64,000 nucleotides of DNA, from assembly GCA_963780395.1 (NCBI GenBank), contig CAWABY010000008.1:1-64000 (forward strand), written 5' to 3'. The position numbers and the translations under genes are program-made. How positions within the stretch are numbered: position 1 is the first letter of the stretch; the number at the start of each line of letters is the position of its first letter. Shown here in pieces: positions 17,364-26,006 of this stretch. Below the pieces are notes generated by a model. The model saw only the letters and a program-made list of their open reading frames with translations, ran no database searches and was not told where the DNA came from. Origin of the DNA: VGBV01 sp963780395 (GTDB taxonomy: Bacteria; Actinomycetota; Thermoleophilia; Solirubrobacterales; 70-9).

Positions 17364-18118
17364 GCGGCGACCTGCTTCATCAGGTCGAGGACCTGCTCGG
17401 CGCTGGCCGAGCCCTCGTCCCTGACGACCCTGCCGTCTACCAGCACCACGACCCGGTCCGCCGTGGCGGCCGCATGCGCGTCGTGGGTGACCATGACCAC
17501 GGTCTGGCCGAAGTCGTCGACCGCGCGCCGCAACAGCGCCAGCACCTCGTCGCTGGACTTCGAGTCGAGGTTGCCGGTGGGCTCGTCTGCAAAGACGACG
17601 GCCGGCTTCGAGATCAGCGCCCTGGCCACGGCCACGCGCTGCTGCTGGCCTCCGGAGAGCTCGGAGGGGCGGTGGCTGAGCCGGTCGCCAAGGCCGACCG
17701 CGGCCACGAGCTCGTCGTGCAGCTTCGGGTCGGGGTCGCGGCCTGCCAGCGAGAGCGGCAGCAGGATGTTCTCGTCGGCGGTCAGCACCGGCAGCAGGTT
17801 GAAGAACTGGAAGACGAAGCCGATCTTGTCGCGGCGCAGCTCGGTCAGCTCGGCGTCGTCGAGCTCACCAAGCTCTACCCCGTCCACGCTGACGCTGCCC
17901 GAGGTGGGGCGGTCGAGTCCTGCCAGGGCGTGCATCAGGGTGGACTTGCCCGAGCCCGACGGGCCCATGATCGCCGTGTACTTCCCCTTGGGAAAGTCGA
18001 CGGAGACGCCATCGAGGGCGCGGACGGCGGCGTCGCCCTCGCCGAACACGCGCACGACGTCCTTGGCGGCGACGATCGATGCCTCGTTGTGAGGGGATTC
18101 GCTGGCGGAATTGCTCAA
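17360..18118 (-). CDS. ABC transporter ATP-binding protein, LolD/MacB type
   Basis: ATPase partner of the FtsX-type permease. Walker A GPSGSGKSTLMHALAGLD, signature LSGGQQQRVAVARAL and Walker B VVFADEPTGNLD place it in the LolD/MacB/FtsE group. Two starts are possible: TTG at 18118, with AAAGGACC at good spacing before it (252 aa, preferred), or GTG at 18187 (275 aa). The gene is divergent from the secreted COG4315 protein. Confidence 0.9.
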   Translation of the reverse strand: MSNSASESPHNEASIVAAKDVVRVFGEGDAAVRALDGVSVDFPKGKYTAIMGPSGSGKSTLMHALAGLDRPTSGSVSVDGVELGELDDAELTELRRDKIGFVFQFFNLLPVLTADENILLPLSLAGRDPDPKLHDELVAAVGLGDRLSHRPSELSGGQQQRVAVARALISKPAVVFADEPTGNLDSKSSDEVLALLRRAVDDFGQTVVMVTHDAHAAATADRVVVLVDGRVVRDEGSASAEQVLDLMKQVAA

Positions 18119-18272
18119 AGTCAGGTCCTTTCGGTGGGTCGCGTGACGATATGGCCAAAGCCGATTGGGGGTTGTGAACAAGCGCACACCGGCCGATAGG
18201 TCCTGTGCCCATGGTGGAGAGTGTCTGAGCCGTTTAGGGGGAGTTCAGGCGCGGAGGCCACGATCCCCCGTG

Positions 18273-18710
18273 ATGAGGCGCGCCCTGCTGATCGCCGCTC
18301 TCTCCGCCCTCGCCGTTGCGGGCCCAGGTGTCACCGAGGCGATGGCCAAGAAGGGTGCGAAGCTGAAGGTCTCCGAGAGCGACGACTACGGCAAGGTCCT
18401 GATGAGCAAGGGGGGCATGGCCCTCTACCTGTTCACCAAGGACGGCAAGGGCCCGAGCGACTGCTACGGCGAATGCGCGGTCGCCTGGCCGCCCTACCTG
18501 ACGAAGGGCAAGCCCGTCGCGGGCAAGGGCGTGATCGCGGGCAAGCTCGGCACGACCCGCCGGAAGGACGGCAGCCGCCAGGTCACCTATGGCGGCCACC
18601 CGGTCTACTTCTACGAGCACGACCGCCCCGGCTACATCTTCTGCCAGGACGTGTTCGAGTTCGGTGGCACCTGGTTGCTGGTGGACCGGCAGGGCAAGGC
18701 CGTCCGCTAG
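18273..18710 (+). CDS. Secreted repeat protein (COG4315/PF03640 type)
   Basis: Exported protein of 145 aa with a Sec signal peptide (MRRALLIAALSALAVAGPG, cleavage expected after A-M-A). Two copies of the family repeat follow: YGKVLMSKGGMALYLFTKDG and the second from GGHPVYFYEHDRPG. Cysteine pairs (DCYGEC and the later FCQD) may form disulfides or bind metal. Such proteins are often annotated as lipoproteins of unknown function; this one has no lipobox Cys. ATG at 18273 is chosen over upstream starts because the signal peptide begins there. Confidence 0.85.
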   Translation: MRRALLIAALSALAVAGPGVTEAMAKKGAKLKVSESDDYGKVLMSKGGMALYLFTKDGKGPSDCYGECAVAWPPYLTKGKPVAGKGVIAGKLGTTRRKDGSRQVTYGGHPVYFYEHDRPGYIFCQDVFEFGGTWLLVDRQGKAVR

Positions 18711-18717
18711 CGCCCGG

Positions 18718-19368
18718 CTAGGACAGCAGCTCGTCGGCGCCCTCCGGCTTCCAGCGGTTCGCGATCGCCTGGAACGGGATTGCGCCGAGCCAGACGAGGA
18801 CCGCCAGGCTGCTGTCCACGAAGGCAATTGGGATCGAGAGCATGAAGAAGATCACCGGGGAGAGCGAGAGCATCGCGCCCCAGCGGTAGACGTCCTCGGG
18901 GAGCTCCCGGTTCAGCAGCCCTTTCCGGTAGGCGTGTCTGAACATGACCAGCTCCATGCCGCTGACCACCGCGACCGCGACGGCGTAGATCGTGAACGCG
19001 AGGGGGTTCTCGAAGAAGTTGCCGAGCAGCCCCGAGGGAAACGGCAGGAAGGCGATGAAGCAGAGGTAGAGGATGTTGAGCCAGATCAGCCCCCGGTCCA
19101 TGCGCTGCAGCTGCGAGAAGAAGACGTGGTGGGCGACCCAGTAGCGCGCGATCACGAAGAAGCTGATGAAGAAGCTGATGAAGCTCGAGTCCAGGTCGGT
19201 GACCGCGTCCCAGAGCTCGCCGACGCTCTCGGTGTCGGGGATGTCGGGGACCTCGATGCCGACCACGAGCAGCGTCATCGCGATCGCGAACAGGCCGTCG
19301 CTGAAGGTGAGGACGCGGGCGAACTCGATGCTCTCGCGGTCGTAGCCGCGCCGGCTGTCGTTCGCCAT
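18718..19368 (-). CDS. TMEM175 (DUF1211) family potassium channel-like protein
   Basis: Membrane protein of 216 aa with the DUF1211 signature RVLTFSDGLFAIAMTLLVV in its first helix, where the F-S-D triad lines the pore in TMEM175 channels, plus five further hydrophobic segments. One six-helix unit, as in bacterial homologues that assemble as tetramers. K+ or general cation leak is the expected function. Its ATG overlaps the stop of the upstream hypothetical gene (ATGA), so they are co-translated. Confidence 0.9.
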   Translation of the reverse strand: MANDSRRGYDRESIEFARVLTFSDGLFAIAMTLLVVGIEVPDIPDTESVGELWDAVTDLDSSFISFFISFFVIARYWVAHHVFFSQLQRMDRGLIWLNILYLCFIAFLPFPSGLLGNFFENPLAFTIYAVAVAVVSGMELVMFRHAYRKGLLNRELPEDVYRWGAMLSLSPVIFFMLSIPIAFVDSSLAVLVWLGAIPFQAIANRWKPEGADELLS

Positions 19369-20050
19369 CAGATCCCGAGGTCGCGCATGACGCCGGGCTT
19401 CAGGTTGCCCAGCCAGGTGAATCCGATCGCCGGGCGGTCCTGGGGGTTCGCGCGGATCCCGACGTGGCTGCCCTCGGGGACCTTGCCCTCGAAGCTCTTG
19501 CCCAGCTCGATCGCGGCCTCCTCGCTGGGAGCGCCGACCAGCAGGTACTTGAAACGCCGCCGGACCGGGTGGCCCTCCTTCTCCAGGCGCTCGGCCTCCC
19601 GCCGCGTGTCGGTCACCTTGGGCAGGTCGATCACGACCTCCCAGGGATAGTCGCCGGCCTCGCCCTCCGCCTCCCCGCTGCGCTCCCGGGCGGCCTGCTC
19701 GGCCGCGACCTCGGCCTCGCTCTCGGGAAGCGGCTCGTCCGCCCGGGCGCCACTGCTCGGCGACCGGGTGCCAGCGCATCAGCTGCACCTGTCCCGCCAG
19801 CTCGTCCTCCTCCATCAGCTCGCGGACCTCGCGCTCGGCCTCGCGGGCGCTCTCCTCGTGCCAGGCGTAGAGGAACAGGCTGGAGCCGTCGCGGGTGACG
19901 ATCACGGCGCCGCCGAGGCGCTTGCGCGCCTCGTCGTCGAGGTCGAGCGAGCGCAGCCGCTCACCGAGGGAGTGTCCCGTGCTCGTCCTCCTCGAGGGCG
20001 ACCTCGACGCGCCACTCGTCGCGCTCGCCGCTGTCCCTGGGCTCAGCCAT
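19368..20050 (-). CDS. Hypothetical protein, two frameshifts
   Basis: Three frames join into one protein of about 227 aa. ATG at 20050 starts an acidic segment (DEWRVEVALEEDEHG). A shift near 19978 leads to LGERLRSLDLDDEARKRLGG and VIVTRDGSSLFLYAWHEE. A shift near 19750 leads to AEVAAEQAARERSGEAEGEAG, then FKYLLVGAPSEEAAIELGK and the end near VMRDLGI. No family is recognised with confidence; the second half alternates strands and helices like a small alpha/beta domain. It sits between a phosphoesterase and the TMEM175 gene. Confidence 0.6.
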
Positions 20051-20062
20051 CGGCCCGGAACC

Positions 20063-20691
20063 CTAACCGGAAAGCTCGATCATCCGGCCCTGCGGGCCGA
20101 GGTTGAAGACCCGCGTCTCGCCGATCGTGCTCTCGGCGCCCCAGGACTCGTGGATGTGTCCGCAGACGGCGACCTTGGGCCGCTTCTGCTCGATCGCCTC
20201 CAGGATCGCCCGGCTGCCGAGGTGGTCGCCCTGGCCGCTGTGGTCGCAGTGGCCGTGGGGCGGGGAGTGCAGCACCAGCAGGTCGATTCCCTTCGGGCAG
20301 TCTTGGCGAGCCGCTCGGCCGCCTCCTCCTCGCTGAGGTCGAAGCTCCAGTCCCACGGGGTGGTCGGGATACCGGCGCCGAGGCCGAAATACACCAGCCC
20401 AGAACCTCCGTCGGAGAGCGAGCCCGCGCCTCCTCCGGCACCGTGGAGCACGACCGCCTGGGGCCACTCGCTGCAGGCCTCGCGCAGAGCCGCCTCGGTC
20501 TCGTTGTTGCCGGGCACCAGCACGGTCGTCGTCTCGATCGCCCGCAGGGCGTCGATCGTCTCCTCCAGGCCCTCGTGGATCGAGGCGAAGTCGCCGGCGG
20601 CGACCACGAGGTCGGCGTCGCTCGACCGCTCCACCAGCGACGCGGCGGCGTCGAGGTCGCGGTGCAGGTCGCTGAAGGCGAGCAGCTTCAC
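20063..20691 (-). CDS. Metallophosphoesterase, one frameshift
   Basis: Calcineurin-like phosphoesterase of about 209 aa. The ATG-proximal part carries FSDLHRDLDAAASLV, VVAAGDF and VLVPGNNE, the first metal-binding motifs (D-x-H, G-D, G-N-N/H-E). After a frame change near 20305 come LLVLHSPPHGHCDH and VCGHIHESWGAE, the terminal GHxH motif. All catalytic blocks are present, so the enzyme is probably active and the break a sequence error. Likely hydrolyses a phosphodiester or phosphomonoester; start of a short operon with the next two genes. Confidence 0.8.
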
Positions 20692-20703
20692 GCCGTCAGT
20701 CTT

Positions 20704-20883
20704 TCAACCCGGCCCCGCGGCAGGCTCCCAACGGCAGTCCGTTGCGTCGGTCAGGCGGCTGATGCGAAGCCTCGGCCAGATCAGCAGCACGAGGCCGATC
20801 AGGATCAGCACGATGCCGAGCGCGTAGTGCACGAATATCGCGAGCACGATCCCGATCACGATCAGAAGTAGAGGTAGAGACAT
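20704..20883 (-). CDS. Small two-helix membrane protein (59 aa)
   Basis: A short ORF (ATG at 20883, TGA at 20704) encodes two hydrophobic stretches, LPLLLIVIGIVLAIFVHYAL and GIVLILIGLVLLIWP, followed by a polar tail. The layout resembles small actinobacterial membrane proteins such as DUF6131, but the assignment is not certain. It overlaps the end of the ligase gene upstream by 22 nt. Codon use is normal for the region. Confidence 0.6.
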   Translation of the reverse strand: MSLPLLLIVIGIVLAIFVHYALGIVLILIGLVLLIWPRLRISRLTDATDCRWEPAAGPG

Positions 20884-21672
20884 GCAGTGGGCCTACCCCC
20901 GCCGCGAGCGCCCAAACTCAGGCACGGCTGCATGTCGTCCAGCAGGCGCCGCGCGAGCGCGAGGGTCTCGTCGTCCAGCTCGGCCTCGGAAACGACGTTG
21001 TCCACGGCCCAGGCGGGCGACCAGCGCGTCCGTGACCTCGTCCGGATCGACCTCGCGGCCGAGCTCGGCCGCGACGCTGCCCGAGGTGGCGGGGTCCCAA
21101 TCCAGCTCCAGCGCCTCGTAGACCGGCACCAGCGCCTCGCGGACCAGGTCCTCGCCGCTGACGACGATGACGACGCCGACGTGGGCGCCGCCACGGATCA
21201 TGCGCTGCCCGATGCCCGCCAGCTTGCGGGCGCCGCCGGCGTTGACGCTGTATGCGCCGGGGCAGTACTCGCCGGGGACCTCGCCGACGCGGGCGTCGAT
21301 CCCCAGGTCCTCGAGCGTCCCGGACACCAGCGCCGCGACCTCCTCGAAGCGCTCGTAGGTGCGGCGCGGTGGATGCGGGTCTGGATAGGCGCGGGTGAAT
21401 GCGATCGTGCCCTCGTGGAAGACGGCGGCGCGGCCCCCGGCCAGGCGCTCCACGGGCGGGAAGCCCGCCGCCAGCGCCGCATCGACTGCGCGCTCGTAGC
21501 CCGCGGCGGCTACGTCACGGCGTCCGAAGGCGAGCTCGCGCCCGGGCCGGTGGATGCGGGCCGTCGGCGGCAGCTCGCCGGCGGCGACCCTGACCAGGAT
21601 CGCGCGCGAGACCGCCGTGCCCAGCTCGGGCTCGTCGGGGAACGAGCGTCGGATCAGGTCGAGTCGCGCCAA
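20862..21672 (-). CDS. Lipoate-protein ligase A family protein, one frameshift
   Basis: Resembles the BPL/LplA/LipB family: the ELAFGRRDVAAAGYERAV block, ERLAGGRAAVFHEGTIAF (the RRxxGGGxVxH-like motif), EYCPGAYSVNAGGARKLAGIGQR (lysine of the catalytic loop) and a C-terminal accessory region. The frame shifts near 21020 and continues as WAVDNVVSEAELDDETLALA to a stop at 20862. TTG at 21672 is the probable start but is uncertain. It would attach lipoate or a related acyl group to a carrier lysine. Divergent from the Rpf-like gene. Confidence 0.75.
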
Positions 21673-21730
21673 CGCCGCCAGTCTGACGAACCGGCTCGCG
21701 GCCAGACGCGGCTGGCTATGGTGCGCGCGC

Positions 21731-22300
21731 GTGGGACGGGAACCATTCGAGGGGAGCGACTGGGGGGAGCGCGGTGCCGAAAAGCCCGCGCCGGGCACGA
21801 GGACGCCCGCGCGGGAGCCTTTGCCGAGTACGAGGACGCCCGCGCGGGAGCCTGCGCCGGGCGGCCGCCGCGGACTGCTGCCGCGGCTGCTGGTCGCGGT
21901 CGGAGCAGCGCTGGCCTTGGCGGCCGTCGTGACGACGACCGGCTTCCCGCCGGTCCTCTCGGTCGGCGAGCTCGACCAGCCCGGAAAGGCCGTCGCGGCG
22001 CCCTTCGAGCAGCTGCACGCCGCCCAGCGGCAGAAGATCAAGGAGGCGATGTCGGCGCCGTTTGTTTTGGGGGTCCCGCGCCAGAAGCTCGAGGCGATCG
22101 CCGAGTGCGAGTCCCACGGCGATCCGCGCGCGATCGGCGGCGGCGGGCTCTACCGCGGCAAGTACCAGTTCCACCGCGGCACCTGGGCCTCGGTCGGCGG
22201 CACCGGCGACCCAGCTCGCGCGTCGGAGCTGGAGCAGGACCGCCGCGCCGCGATGCTGGTCAAGCAGAGCGGCTCCAACCCCTGGCCGATCTGCGGCTAG
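21731..22300 (+). CDS. Rpf-like transglycosylase domain protein, membrane-anchored
   Basis: Protein of 189 aa: a proline- and arginine-rich cytoplasmic segment with a tandem repeat, one membrane helix (LLVAVGAALALAAVV, about residue 58), then a small C-terminal domain resembling resuscitation-promoting factor/transglycosylase folds. The motif AIAECESHGDPRAI carries the presumed catalytic Glu (residue 127), followed by YRGKYQFHRGTW. GTG start. It probably cleaves peptidoglycan in the periplasmic space and may promote growth or germination-like exit from dormancy. Confidence 0.85.
   Translation: MGREPFEGSDWGERGAEKPAPGTRTPAREPLPSTRTPAREPAPGGRRGLLPRLLVAVGAALALAAVVTTTGFPPVLSVGELDQPGKAVAAPFEQLHAAQRQKIKEAMSAPFVLGVPRQKLEAIAECESHGDPRAIGGGGLYRGKYQFHRGTWASVGGTGDPARASELEQDRRAAMLVKQSGSNPWPICG
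21791..21856 (+). repeat. 33-bp tandem repeat inside the Rpf-like gene
   Basis: Two adjacent 33-bp units (21791-21823 and 21824-21856) share the core ACGAGGACGCCCGCGC and differ at only a few positions. They encode two copies of an 11-residue T-R-T-P-A-R-E-P unit in the cytoplasmic linker. The length is a multiple of three, so copy number can change without breaking the frame. Confidence 0.85.
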
Positions 22301-22659
22301 CTGCGCTCGTAGCGCTCCTGCTCGGACTCGGTGCGCTCCGCCCAGGGAATCGCCTCCAACCGCTCGGCGGGAAGAGGCTCGCCGCTGTGAACCGAGAGCC
22401 CGTAGGTCCCCTGCTCGACCCGCTGCTCGGCCCGCTCGACCGCCTCCAGTTCCTGGCGCAGCCTTCGCTCCAGGGCCTCGTCGATCTCGTCCTCTTCGAT
22501 AACCGCGCCGGCGTCGGCTGGATCGGTGTCCTGCGCCGCCTCCTCGTGCTCGGAGCCGCGCACGCGCTTCAGGTCGGCCAGCGAGGCCTCGATGCGCTCG
22601 CGCTCGCGCCCAAGCAGCTCGCGGGCGCGCTGCTCGTCGATCGGTGGCTCATTGCTCAT
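22297..22659 (-). CDS. TraR/DksA-like protein lacking zinc-finger cysteines
   Basis: Protein of 120 aa with the DksA layout: a long coiled coil (RARELLGRERERIEASLADL and LERRLRQELEAVERAEQRVE) and the C-terminal GTYGLSVHSGEPLPAERLEA block. In canonical members, this block has four zinc-binding Cys; here they are Ser, Ser, Thr and Glu-like residues, and the protein has no Cys at all. It may still enter the RNA polymerase secondary channel. Convergent with the Rpf-like gene (4-nt overlap), start ATG at 22659, 29 nt after the hydratase gene upstream. Confidence 0.85.
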   Translation of the reverse strand: MSNEPPIDEQRARELLGRERERIEASLADLKRVRGSEHEEAAQDTDPADAGAVIEEDEIDEALERRLRQELEAVERAEQRVEQGTYGLSVHSGEPLPAERLEAIPWAERTESEQERYERS

Positions 22660-22688
22660 CGTCTTCTCCTCCGCGGTTGGGTGGCCGT

Positions 22689-23414
22689 TCAGGCGGCCGG
22701 GTCGTCGTCTTCGTCGTCGAGCAGCGCCTCGCGCAGCGCCCGCTCCTCCTCGTCGAACAGGTGGCCGAAGTTGCGCTCGCGATCGAGCAGGATGCGGCGC
22801 TTGGTCGCCGCCAGGGCGCCGCGGGGCCCGGCCGCGATGCGGCCCGCCAGCTCCAGCGAGCGCGGGATCAGCTCGTCGGGCGGGTGGACCGCGCCGACCA
22901 CTCCCATCTTCAGGGCTCCGAACGCGTCCAGCAGGCGGCCGGTCAGGGTCAGCTCGGCGGCGATCGCGGCCGGCAGTGCCGCCCGGGCCGCCGCGTAGCT
23001 GGGCGGGATCCCGCGGGGCAGCTCGGGGAAGCCGAAGGTGGCGTTCTCGGATGCGAGGCGCAGGTCGCAGAGCAGGGCGATCGCGAAGCCGCCGGCGAGC
23101 GCCGGCCCGTTGACCGCGGCCACGACCGGCTTCTGGCAGCCGGCGATGGCGCGGAAGCAGGAGATGCTGGTCTCGACGAGCTGCTCGCGGTGGGGGCGGT
23201 CGCCCCCGAACTGGGTCACGTCCATCCCCGAGCAGAAGGCGGGCGGGGCGCCGGTCAGCATCACGGCGCCGACTTCCTGGTCGGCTCCGAGCGAGGCGAA
23301 GGTCTCGGCCAGCTCGATGCGGAGGTCGATCGAGAGCGCGTTGCGCTTCTCGGGCCGCTGTAGCGTCACCACTGCGACGTCTTCCTGTCGCTCGAGCGAG
23401 AGCAGGCCCGGCAT
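22689..23414 (-). CDS. Enoyl-CoA hydratase/isomerase family protein
   Basis: Crotonase-fold protein of 241 aa. The oxyanion-hole segments are PPAFCSGMDVTQFGG and AAVNGPALAGGFAIALLCDLRLA; ENATFGFPELPRGIPPS follows. It acts on acyl-CoA thioesters, probably in fatty acid or amino acid breakdown. Length is normal. ATG at 23414. The gene sits upstream of the DksA-like gene on the same strand and is divergent from yjbQ. Confidence 0.9.
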   Translation of the reverse strand: MPGLLSLERQEDVAVVTLQRPEKRNALSIDLRIELAETFASLGADQEVGAVMLTGAPPAFCSGMDVTQFGGDRPHREQLVETSISCFRAIAGCQKPVVAAVNGPALAGGFAIALLCDLRLASENATFGFPELPRGIPPSYAAARAALPAAIAAELTLTGRLLDAFGALKMGVVGAVHPPDELIPRSLELAGRIAAGPRGALAATKRRILLDRERNFGHLFDEEERALREALLDDEDDDPAA

Positions 23415-23449
23415 CGCCCAATCCTTTCAGCTAGTCGCGAGGAGGCTCC

Positions 23450-23911
23450 GTGAAGTCGCACACCGAATACATGACCTTCGAAACCCGGGAGCGCCGTGAG
23501 TTCGTGCGCATCACCGAGGACGTGCAGCGCGCCGTCGACGAGTCCGGCGTCGCCGAGGGCATGGTGCTGGTCTCAGCCATGCACATCACCGCCGGCGTCT
23601 GGGTCAACGACGACGAGCCCGGCATCCACGCCGACACGATGGAGTGGCTCGACAAGCTGGCTCCCCCGAGCTGGATTGAGCCCGCGAACGACGTCGCCCG
23701 CGAGCTGCTGCCCGCGGGCGGCGACTACCGCCACCACCGCGGCGGCGAGGACAACGGCGACGCCCACCTGAAGAACCTGCTGACCCACCAGCAGGTGGTA
23801 CTGCCGATCACCGACGGGCGCCTGGACCTGGGGCCGTGGCAGGCGGTCTTCTACACCGAGTTCGACGGGCGCCGGGCGAAGCGGCTGGTGATCAAGGTGA
23901 TCGGGGATTAG
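23450..23911 (+). CDS. yjbQ: YjbQ family (UPF0047) secondary thiamine-phosphate synthase
   Basis: Protein of 153 aa of the YjbQ/UPF0047 family, reported to have weak thiamine phosphate synthase activity. Metal-binding residues are visible in SAMHITAGVWVNDDEPGI and GGDYRHHRGGEDNGDAHLKN, and the C-terminus has LGPWQAVFYTEFDG. GTG start at 23450 with GCGAGGAGG ahead. The family's true substrate is unsettled; the name describes homology only. Confidence 0.9.
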   Translation: MKSHTEYMTFETRERREFVRITEDVQRAVDESGVAEGMVLVSAMHITAGVWVNDDEPGIHADTMEWLDKLAPPSWIEPANDVARELLPAGGDYRHHRGGEDNGDAHLKNLLTHQQVVLPITDGRLDLGPWQAVFYTEFDGRRAKRLVIKVIGD

Positions 23912-23969
23912 CACCGAGCCTGGCCCCCGCACGGCCGGACCCGGCTCCGGTGGCTCCGGGCACCTCGGA

Positions 23970-24806
23970 GTGGCGCCGCTGCTGGTGCTCGGCGCGGTCC
24001 TCTCGGTCCAGCTCGGAGCGGCCGCGGCGACCTCGCTGTTCGACCAGATCGGCCCGGCCGGCACCGTCTTCTACAGGCTGCTGTTCGCGGCGTTGCTGCT
24101 GCTCGCGATCTGGCGACCGCGGCCCCGCGCCCACGATCGCGACGCCCTGCGGCTGGCGCTGCTGTTCGGCGTCTCGCTGGCGGCGATGAACTTCTGCTTC
24201 TACGCGGCGCTCGACCGGATCCCGCTGGGGATCGCGGTCACGCTCGAGTTCGTGGGCCCGCTCGGGGTCGCGATCGCGGCCTCGCGCCGCCGCCTCGACC
24301 TCGTCTGGGTAGCTCTGGCCGCGGCCGGGATCCTGCTGCTGGCGGGCCCGGGCGGTTCCCTGGACGCGCTTGGCGCCGCCCTGGCGCTGGCCGCCGGTGG
24401 CTTCTGGGCCGCGTACATCCTGCTCACCGCGCGGATCGGGCGGGTCTTCGAGGGCGGCCGGGGGCTGGCGATGGCGATGGCGATCGCAGCGGCCCTGATG
24501 CTGGCGCCCGGGGTGGCGGTGGGCGGCGGGGAGCTGCTGCAGGCCGAGGTGATCGGGGTGGGGGCGGCGGTCGCCGTGCTGAGCTCGGTGATCCCATACT
24601 CGCTCGAGCTTGAGGCGCTGCGCCGGCTGCCGGTCGGCGTCTTCGGGGTGTTGATGAGCCTCGAGCCGGCGGTTGCGGCGCTGGTCGGGCTGATCGCGCT
24701 CGACCAGGGCCTGGCGGCGGCCGAGGCCGTGGGCATCGCCCTGGTCGTGGCCGCCAGCGTCGGGGTGCTCAGGCGGCCCGGCGCCGCCGCGCCCACCGAA
24801 GCTTGA
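23970..24806 (+). CDS. EamA-family transporter, RhtA-like
   Basis: Ten hydrophobic segments in 278 aa with two EamA repeats. The opening LGAVLSVQLGAAAATSLFDQ and the ALEFVGPLG-like ITLEFVGPLG motif (here VTLEFVGPLGVAI) recall RhtA, the threonine/homoserine exporter. SLEPAVAALVGLIALDQGL closes the second repeat. GTG start, 58 nt after yjbQ. Probably exports an amino acid or related metabolite. Confidence 0.88.
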   Translation: MAPLLVLGAVLSVQLGAAAATSLFDQIGPAGTVFYRLLFAALLLLAIWRPRPRAHDRDALRLALLFGVSLAAMNFCFYAALDRIPLGIAVTLEFVGPLGVAIAASRRRLDLVWVALAAAGILLLAGPGGSLDALGAALALAAGGFWAAYILLTARIGRVFEGGRGLAMAMAIAAALMLAPGVAVGGGELLQAEVIGVGAAVAVLSSVIPYSLELEALRRLPVGVFGVLMSLEPAVAALVGLIALDQGLAAAEAVGIALVVAASVGVLRRPGAAAPTEA

Positions 24807-24948
24807 GCGCGCGCCCGACGGGCTTCTCGGGCTCGGGTGCGGCGGGCTCGACGAGCAACGAGGGCATGTGACGCTCGAGCTGTGCCTGCAGGCACGCCCT
24901 GCACGAGCATTCAGGAACTGAGAGCCCGGTGTTTGGACAGCGAGTCAT
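24769..24948 (-). CDS. Small cysteine-rich hypothetical protein (59 aa)
   Basis: From ATG 24948 the product begins MTRCPNTGLSVPECSCRACL, with four Cys in a C-x(9)-C-x-C-x2-C arrangement that could bind zinc or an iron centre, then a basic tail (ALKLRWARRRRAA). It overlaps the end of the convergent EamA gene by 38 nt. A longer in-frame start at 25032 would add more Cys. No family name is recognised; the regular Cys pattern supports a real gene. Confidence 0.45.
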   Translation of the reverse strand: MTRCPNTGLSVPECSCRACLQAQLERHMPSLLVEPAAPEPEKPVGRALKLRWARRRRAA

Positions 24949-25066
24949 CGGATGCCCTAGTGCCCAGCACCCGCAACGTATCCACGGCCCCGGTCGGAAA
25001 GTCCGCAAATAGCGCGGAAACGCGACGTTCACCCGCAGCGGCGGGCGGCCCTGCCAAGATCAGGCG

Positions 25067-25960
25067 ATGGCCAAGAAGCAGGCAAAGAACTCCGAGGCCG
25101 GCACGGCCCTGCCGGATACCGAGGAGGGTGCGGCTCCGCCACAGGGTCCGGACGCGCGCAGGCGCACCCCCGCGGAGGCCGTCGCGGAGGCCAACGTGCA
25201 CGCCCCGACTCGCGGCAACCGCAAGCTGGAGAAGTTCCTGGACGCGGTCAACGCCGACGAGCGGGTGCGCGCCTGGTGGTACATGGCCCAGCTCAACTCG
25301 ACCCGGCTCGGCATGTCCGATCACTCCTGGGTCCACGTGCAGGTCGTGCTCAACATCTCCCTGCGCCTGCTGCGCCTGCTGGCCAAGGCCGACATCGAGC
25401 CGGCGATGGTCACCGACCACGCCATGAAGCAGCGCGACGCCGAGGTCGTGGTCGCGGGCGGCGCCCTGCTTCACGACGCCGGCATGTCGATCCACCGAGC
25501 CGACCACGAGGCCTACAGCCTGTTCCTGGTCGCGGACCGCCTTGACCTGCTGCTGGACGGCGTCTACGACGAGCCCGAGCGCACCGTGGTGCTGTCGGAG
25601 ATGCTGCATGCGGTCATCGGCCACCGCCGCCGCGGCGAGCCCTACACCCTGGAGGGAGGCGTGGTCCGGGTCGCCGACGCGCTCGACATGGCCCAGGGCC
25701 GCTCGCGGCTGCCGATCGAGGGGGGCCAGTTCGGCATCCACGCCCTCTCGGCCGCAGCCATCGACGAGGTCCGGATCGAGGCCGGCGACGAGCGCCCGGT
25801 CAAGATCGAGATCGAGATGAACAACTCCGCCGGCATCTTCCAGGTCGACGACCTGCTGGCGACCAAGATCCGCGGCACCCCGCTGGAGGGCCACGTCGAG
25901 GTGACCGCCGAGGTATCCGGCGAGACCGAGAAGCGCCTGCTGCCCTCGTTCCGTATCTAG
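25067..25960 (+). CDS. HD domain-containing protein
   Basis: Protein of 297 aa. After a low-complexity N-terminus of about 45 residues comes an HD domain: H in SDHSWVHVQVV, the HD pair in AGGALLHDAGMSIHRADHE, and the D of VVRVADALDMAQGRSR. The C-terminal 80 residues form an unassigned beta-rich domain. It resembles archaeal-type metal-dependent phosphohydrolases that act on nucleotides. ATG start; the next gene is convergent. Confidence 0.87.
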   Translation: MAKKQAKNSEAGTALPDTEEGAAPPQGPDARRRTPAEAVAEANVHAPTRGNRKLEKFLDAVNADERVRAWWYMAQLNSTRLGMSDHSWVHVQVVLNISLRLLRLLAKADIEPAMVTDHAMKQRDAEVVVAGGALLHDAGMSIHRADHEAYSLFLVADRLDLLLDGVYDEPERTVVLSEMLHAVIGHRRRGEPYTLEGGVVRVADALDMAQGRSRLPIEGGQFGIHALSAAAIDEVRIEAGDERPVKIEIEMNNSAGIFQVDDLLATKIRGTPLEGHVEVTAEVSGETEKRLLPSFRI

Positions 25961-26006
25961 CCTGTCCGCATGGACGCGGCGAAGCAGCGGCTGCTGGACC
26001 TGATCG

